A stretch of DNA of 64,000 nucleotides from NCBI RefSeq assembly GCF_026230105.1, contig NC_079478.1, positions 16,693,653 through 16,757,652 on the forward strand, in the 5' to 3' direction. Origin of the DNA: Diorhabda sublineata. Its lineage: Eukaryota > Arthropoda > Insecta > Coleoptera > Chrysomelidae. Shown one piece after another: positions 57,930 to 64,000 of the stretch (positions are counted from its first letter, which is position 1; each line of letters starts with the position of its first letter). A program made the position numbers and the translations under genes. The notes below the pieces were generated by a model, which was given only the letters and a program-made list of their open reading frames with translations, searched no databases and was not told the origin of the DNA.

Positions 57930-59590
57930 TGATATTAGTATTTTTACAGGTGAAGATTCGTATAGTCGTATAAAGTTGCACGTCTGAATAAGCGTTGCAT
58001 TTTAGTTCTTCACTTTCGAAGCCAAATAAGTTTTCATTGACCCCCGCTTACTATTGTTGATACTCCATCTTTTGTCATCACCCCTGTCGGGTCTCCGTGG
58101 ACCCTTGGTGGTCCTCCTGGACCACTTTGGGAATCATGAATTTATATCAAACCTTTCGTTTTAACTACCTCCTATTATTTTTTCATTGATTCTTTTCTTC
58201 TCTCTGCTAATCCTCATTATTTTTATACCTTGAAGCTATGTGATTTCGATATTTATATTAAGTTATTCGGCTGGCCAATTGGTTGCTCTTGTCATTCTTT
58301 TCAAATTTTCTACTTTTCTGAATGGTAGTGCTGTATTTTTATTGTTCCTAGTTAACAAAATGATATTAGTATAAATTATTGATTATAAATAATATGTGAG
58401 CTGATATTTCACTTTTTTCATGATTAAAGCAATTGAAGGTAGATAATTTATCAGAAGCATCGATAAGAAACATTGTGAACAGATATCAGAAACAAAATTG
58501 AGATAAGCTTGTTATAACACAGTTGAGAGGATTTTAAATCAGTTATGAAAGGAGTATCTCATATGGGAGAAAAGTTGAAAATCTCCAGCCGTAAATACCA
58601 CAAATAATAGTTCAGAAACGTTTTAGAATGGCGCTGGTGTAGACAAATGGTATCGTATGAATATAGCAATGGTAAATGAAATGGAATATGGAGAATTAAG
58701 GAATTTGATATCATTTATTAATGATCTATTATGTAAAGTTTTAACGCTTTGCGTTGTACCGAATTGTATAGTAAATATAAAGTGTCCGTATTGAAAACAT
58801 TAAAATCCGGGACGCATTGTCGACTGATGCTAGAAAAAAAGGAAAGACTAGGTTAGGTTAGGAAAAGTTAAGAACAAAAATACAAGCTATTTTTCTTTCA
58901 TTTATTATAATGTACACTTACAAAAGAGAACTACATATAAGTATATGCACATTATGGAACTAAAGGTGAACTGAAGAAAAGCTATGATAACAAATTGAAT
59001 TTTATTGTAAGATATAAGTGAAATTAAATGAAAATTGATGAATACTTTTCTGCATAACATATATTTTTAAGATTGTCATTATTAATCTTGACAAAATTAT
59101 AAAATTCTTTCATATTATATTTTACTACTAACATTGATTTCAATAACAGAAAATTGAGTCTTTTTCTGTAGTACATAACTAATTTAGGATAGAAAAATCT
59201 CTTACAGTTGAAGTATTGGTTCCTGATATACATAAACCGTATTGAACTATTTTTTTATAATTATCAAAAGGAATGTTTTCAGCACAGACATGTAGTAATA
59301 TCTTCAGCTATCTCGAATCAACTGAACTTTTAATTTCGTTCCACTGAATGATTTACATATTCTTTTAAATATATTTCTTCAACGAACGTTTTCCTCCATG
59401 CTGTTACTACGAAAATGTGATGTTATTTTTTTTATTTCATGAAGTAACATCATTCCAAGTCGGAGTTTGAATTAATCATAGATATCAATTTAAAATTAAC
59501 ACTTTGATCAACTATCTAGGTAACTTTAACAATTTCCGTAGAACAGTTTTTATATGAAACATTCAATTCTCCATTGACTATGAAAATAGT
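57930..59590. other. Intergenic, probably transposon debris
   Basis: A short GC-richer stretch at 58075-58135 (CCCTGTCGGGTCTCCGTGGA) may be further LINE sequence. Otherwise unrecognised. Confidence 0.4.
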
Positions 59591-59604
59591 GAGTAACGGT
59601 AATT

Positions 59605-59738
59605 TCGCAAAATACCGGAAGTTACGCGCATGCGTAGCACACATAAAATTTTACGCACACGCGAGCCCAAAATATGATTTAACTCGAAATATTATTATAG
59701 GCACATTAAAATATGTGAAACAGTGAAAAACAATTCAA
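59605..59738 (+). promoter_or_regulatory. Possible CpG promoter with NRF1/EWG-like site and first exon
   Basis: TACGCGCATGCGTA at 59623-59636 contains GCGCATGCG, the core bound by NRF1/Erect wing. CpG dinucleotides cluster over 59600-59665. A donor-like GTGAGT follows at 59739. No coding exon follows in the window, so any transcript is noncoding or belongs to a gene to the right. Confidence 0.3.
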
Positions 59739-59744
59739 GTGAGT

Positions 59745-60090
59745 ATTTCATGTTATGGGTATATCGTACAAAATGTAGTGCATTAAAAATGTTCATATAG
59801 ATTTGGCATTATTTTTTAACTAAAGCTGAAGTTTGTATGTGTGTAAAATAATTATGAATAATGATATGCACATACAAATAATGTTTAATGTAATTGAGTG
59901 AACTGTACGCTTTCCCGTAACCATATTAGTGTAGAAATTTATGTTGAGGATTTACAGATTTGTTGGGATTTTTTGTTATATAAACTACAAAGTGATTACA
60001 GCCTTCTCCACGCTAACAACGAGAGACAAGGCTCCTCAGTACTTCAATAGTTGGATTGAGATTTTGGAAATTATGTCGAAAAGCTCTTGT
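59745..60090. other. Intergenic, nothing recognised
   Basis: AT-rich, no recognised content. Confidence 0.5.
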
Positions 60091-60097
60091 GTCACTA

Positions 60098-60122
60098 CCT
60101 AACCTAACCTAACTTAACCCAA
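60098..60122. repeat. Short interstitial insect telomere-like repeat
   Basis: CCTAA three times, then CTTAA and CCCAA: a degenerate run of the insect telomere unit TTAGG read on the other strand. Only 25 bp, so it may be chance. Confidence 0.4.
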
Positions 60123-60129
60123 CAGTTTA

Positions 60130-61000
60130 TATCACAGATGACTGAAAAGTGCACTGACAAAAGTACTTCACTTAATATTAAACAGCATCAAAGTATCAGT
60201 TTAAAACTGTTAAATTTATCAAGAAGTAGTATAAATCTGAATTTTGCTAAATACCATGTTTTGTTGCCAATATGTGATGTTTCCTGATTAAGAATGACTG
60301 TTTACTTTGCTAATATTCTGTTTATATGTATGATAATAAGATAAGAATATACAATATTTTTATGAATAAAACAAATTCCTATAAATACCTATTCTAACAG
60401 TCCTATTATGAGAAGTAACAGACGTATCAGCTTTAGATATATTATGCTTTTTAGAGAATTTTCTACTCTAAAACACAACAATAATAACTACCCATTACCG
60501 GTTATCAGGTATCATGATCTAATACGTCCATGTATTAGAATAATGGAGATAGATAAACAGTTTCAGGGCGTTTCCCTAGATGCTTTCTTCAGTGGGACAA
60601 GTGGAAAATGATCGAGACTGTCTGGCAAAATCAAGTAAATATAACATAAATGAAATTTACCCTGATGCTAATGTGGCGCCACCTTTATTTAAAACCTTTC
60701 GACTGTCACTTTTCCATATACAAAGATTGCTCTCTTTATCTATACCTTACATAAAATCAATGTAATGAAACGAATAATGATTCACTACTTTAAAATGCTT
60801 TGAATAAGGACAGATTAATCGACGCCAATTTTACGTCCTTTCTTGATGAGTAGTGGTTGTACCTACTCGTATTTCGTTAATTTTGTAATGGACATACTCA
60901 GATTATTGTAACTCTGTTGGTTATATCCACCCAGGCAAGTATTAATGACGTTACAAATGTCATATTTTAGTGTTAATAGAAGTCTCTCCATTTATAATTG
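60130..61000. other. Intergenic, nothing recognised
   Basis: Two overlapping short open frames at 60408-60765 have no recognisable motif. Confidence 0.4.
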
Positions 61001-61005
61001 GGGAG

Positions 61006-61095
61006 AAGTCCGCTTCACGTTTGAAGTCCGCTTCACGTTTGAAGTCCGCTTCACGTTTGAAGTCCGCTTCACGTTTGAAGTCCGCTTCACGTTTT
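61006..61095. repeat. 18-bp minisatellite, five copies
   Basis: Unit AAGTCCGCTTCACGTTTG repeated five times, essentially perfect. Because 18 is a multiple of three it stays open in one frame, but there is no other sign of coding. Confidence 0.97.
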
Positions 61096-61486
61096 ACTTG
61101 AGTGATAATGCATTATCCACTCGAACATTATTTTCAATATGACAACGATATGTTACATTACATCATTAGGTTAGATGAGTTAGTGCGTTAAGGTTGTCAT
61201 TCTACCTCGCTAACAATTTGACCTATTGTGTACTCTAGACAATCAGGTAGCATGGACTTTGCTAATGGCTGTGCAGTTTACCTCTTCTGGCTTTAATAAA
61301 CTTGAATGAAAGTACCGTTGCCTGTATCTAAGTACAGCCTCGCATTCATAAGAAATGTAAGGTTTTTTCCTTTGGTTCCTTGTAATAAAGACAAGAGGTG
61401 TAGGGAGTTTCTTCGATTTCCTTGAGATAGTAAATGTCTATTGAGCACAATAATAACAATAATAACTCTTCTTAATTCATCTTTTG

Positions 61487-61768
61487 CTACATGGAAATGC
61501 CTTTTGGGACCACTTGGTAGAATGCTAAATGGAGCTCTTCTATTATTTCAGGAATGGGGTCTCCTTCTTCTCTTTCTTCTTTTGTTATGATGATTTGATG
61601 GCTTTTTGGGTAATTTATAAAAGGATCTAGTCCTATAAGAGAAGTTGACCCGGAATTCTTCTCCAGGTGATCAGATTGATCATTGCCGTGCACTACGCTG
61701 TAGCCTATTACCCACATTAAAGTAACTTCGTTGTTTGCCCCCAGTAAGTTCAATTTTTTAGGACTCAA
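61487..61768 (-). mobile_element. LINE RNase H fragment
   Basis: Minus-strand frame of 93 codons containing VTLMWVIGYSVVHGNDQSDH and a LIGLDPFI segment, the late RNase H motifs (V-L-WVPGH-G--GNE-AD) of I/Jockey/R1-type LINEs. Catalytic glutamate region degraded (GYSVVHGND). Truncated on both sides. Confidence 0.75.
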
Positions 61769-61799
61769 ATACTTGAAGGGTTGCTCTGCTATCTGATGT

Positions 61800-63125
61800 A
61801 ATGAACATATTTTCGTATGCTTTTGCTCGGAAATGCTTCTACCGGTATTTTTATTTATTTGAGTTTACGTATTCTATTAGTAATATTCTGCTTCGTCTAG
61901 TATATTAATCAATAATTGCACCTATATATGTGATCAAACACGTCATCCCCAAGATTCCTCATTGACCTTTAAATTTTTTATTAGTTATACGTTTTGCTAT
62001 ACGAAATTCTAAATGACTTTGTATATATAGCCGTCGTAGTCTACTTTCAGTTACATAAACTTAGGGCCTCTTATTTATTCACATTATTCTCAAATGCCCA
62101 TATAACGACAACATTATTAGAAGCCTTTTCAAGATGTTATTGAATTATTTAGGAAAAAATAAACTTATCCTTTCATATCTAATTTAAAATTATATTATAT
62201 ATCACCTATTTTCAATATATTATCTTTATTTATATGGATATGTACACCATTTATTAGAATTAACATTAGTTTCAATTCAAAAGCCTTTACAAGGTAAATG
62301 ACGCAGAAGTTTTAAGACAAACAATGCAGAATGAGCTGCATTTATTTGCAGTTTCGAGAGATTCTGCATCCGTAACAGAAGGTTTCACGCTAAAAGTTGG
62401 CGTTTTATGCATGCGCTATTATTTTGTGCGCCACCAGTATCCTTATTTAATAGCCATACCTGGTATTTCCACAGCTTCCAAACTCTATTCGTTTCAATTC
62501 GAGATACTTCCGTTTAGGTATCCAACAGCGTCTCGACTTCGTCGTTTCAGAAGTAATACTCGTGATCGTTGCTTCCTTTTTTTATAGTTCATATACGAAA
62601 AAGATGTGAAGGTAGGGGTTAAATAAATTGTGGACATTTCTCAGAATTTTGAACCCCTAATATTCATCATTAGACATTAAATTCACGATAAAAGTTCATT
62701 TAACTTATAAAATACATTTGAAATTCTATATACCGCGCCGTTCTGCTGTAATTTAATATTGAAAATGATCATTATAACTTAAGCTACAAGAATAAGCCGT
62801 ATTAACATCTTAGATTATTTCATATCATCAAACCCACATTTTCGGCTAATATGTAGTATATAATAAACTTCCATATTACTTACATGAAAGTGATGTTCAA
62901 ACAAAACAATATTCTCTTTGGGTCTTTTCAAATTTTTCGTTTTTTGAGATTCTTTTTAACAGAAACAAACGTTTTATTTATACTGTAGCATTACACACTG
63001 TTCATACTCAGTTATAAACTTAATAAATTTTGAGGAAAAGAATGAAATTTACTTCAGGTTGTGTTGCGGTTATGTGAACTAGTTTACTAGGGAATTATGT
63101 CAAATGCGTCACGTAACTAGCGCCG
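61800..63125. other. Intergenic, nothing firmly recognised
   Basis: 62330-62590 is somewhat richer in CpG and contains GCATGCGC, which could be a promoter or exon edge, but no splice-consistent coding sequence was found. Confidence 0.35.
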
Positions 63126-63130
63126 TGTGA

Positions 63131-63500
63131 ACCCGGCTTCGCAGTACTTTGTGTTGTTTCATTTAGAGAGAGCCATGTCTTTTTCGTTTTGGATTATCAT
63201 ATAAAAAAATTTTTTTTATCTTTCACAGAGTTCTTTTGTAGTATAAAGCTTTTTCTGTTGACAATCGTCGCATGCTTTTCGATTAAAGATTGGTTCACTT
63301 GATGCAATTGTTTCCAATAATGATCTGCTTTTTCAGTTTATCCAGATTTCAAGCACTTCAAAATGAATAAGACAGCATATACTTCACCAAACACACAAAG
63401 AAGCGCCTTTTTGGGAGGTGACCCGTCTTCGCAGTACTTTGTGTTGATTCATTTAGAGAGAACCGTACTTTTTGCGTTATGGATTATCATATAAAAGTCA
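63131..63500. repeat. Duplicated 80-bp segment carrying a TATAAAA box
   Basis: 63131-63210 and 63421-63500 are direct repeats (TTCGCAGTACTTTGTGTTG..., ATTTAGAGAGA, GGATTATCATATAAAA), 290 bp apart and about 85% alike by eye. Could be a promoter-bearing piece of a transposon or a tandem duplication. Confidence 0.7.
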
Positions 63501-63509
63501 TTTTTGTCT

Positions 63510-64000
63510 CGAGTAATTCAACGATCAAAAGATGGTTTTGAATGGTGCCGTTGAATCGGATGGAACGGATGACTTGTTTTTCTTCGAACACTCAATCATT
63601 TACTCTGTATATTTTTTCAATCTACTGTAAATGTTCTTCGATAGTCGACCAAGGTTAGTTGAGAGAGTTTGAGAGATTCTTGATTATTTGTCATGGTATC
63701 AATTATTGTCGGACATGGATTTGCTTCCACTTCTGTCCCTAGCATGTCGTTTTCTAGTGTTGTTGGTCTTCTTGATCGCTTGGAGACATGAAAATTACCC
63801 AATATCAACTTAACGAATAATCTATGGTATTTACCAACATTTAATGCACTTGGATAAACATTTCAACATATTCAATTATTTCGGAGTGAACAAGTCACAA
63901 TAATGACCTAATAAATACTTTTCATCAATACAAAATGTCACATCTAGCTCATATTCCATCAAATGAATCAGTTTTATACGACATAATATTGATTTTGTAA
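63510..64000. other. Window end, nothing recognised
   Basis: A 63-codon minus-strand frame at 63617-63808 shows no known motif. Confidence 0.4.

Noticed and set aside
60945..61142. Repetitive protein with EVRFTF units
   Set aside because: It exists only because the 18-bp minisatellite is a multiple of three. There is no other coding evidence.

Overview
This is a eukaryotic window, AT-rich (about 70% by eye), from an insect nuclear genome. Intron-split orthologues of animal genes, a Rebers-Riddiford cuticular protein, arthropod core promoters (TATA box plus TCAGT initiator), a short TTAGG-type telomere-like patch and a dense population of insect transposons support this. A beetle is my best guess, but that is inference. 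I recognise no bacterial genes, CRISPR array, tRNA or rRNA.

Layout. The first 18.6 kb are gene-rich. The 5' half of an RNF41/NRDP1 E3 ubiquitin ligase gene lies on the minus strand (511-1741) and runs off the left edge. Head-to-head with it, on the plus strand, is a complete SNRK kinase gene (promoter near 2448, ten coding exons from 4262 to 18277, 855 residues). Its 4.8-kb intron between coding exons 6 and 7 holds a decayed piggyBac transposon and a complete intronless sideroflexin gene with its own TATA/initiator promoter (10019-11288). Its last intron is almost entirely a 3560-bp hAT transposon with a perfect 8-bp target duplication. That hAT carries two structurally unusual insertions: a tandem pair of palindrome-bearing units and a perfect A-B-A'-B' inverted arrangement.

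From 18.6 to 30 kb I see no host gene, only remnants of mariner, piggyBac, Tc1, LINE and other transposons. A three-exon RR-2 cuticular protein gene lies on the minus strand, with exon 1 and a clear promoter near 39.8 kb and exons 2-3 at 30.2-31.8 kb. Its roughly 8-kb intron contains a Penelope-like retroelement that has been split by a nearly intact DD41D mariner-type transposon with terminal inverted repeats of about 250 bp.

From 40 to 64 kb no convincing host coding exon is visible. The sequence is a mosaic of Penelope-like fragments with GIY-YIG domains, a mauritiana-type mariner with an internal deletion, LINE RNase H fragments, tandem duplications and a complete Ginger-type transposon (53211-55729, TSD TATA) encoding a gypsy-like integrase with zinc-finger and CXC-type cysteine motifs. 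Possible noncoding first exons sit at about 48.9-49.1 and 59.6-59.7 kb.

The host genes act in separate processes: ubiquitination of membrane receptors (RNF41), AMPK-related signalling (SNRK), mitochondrial amino-acid transport (sideroflexin) and chitin binding in cuticle. The main interest is in gene nesting and in the structure and boundaries of several transposons.
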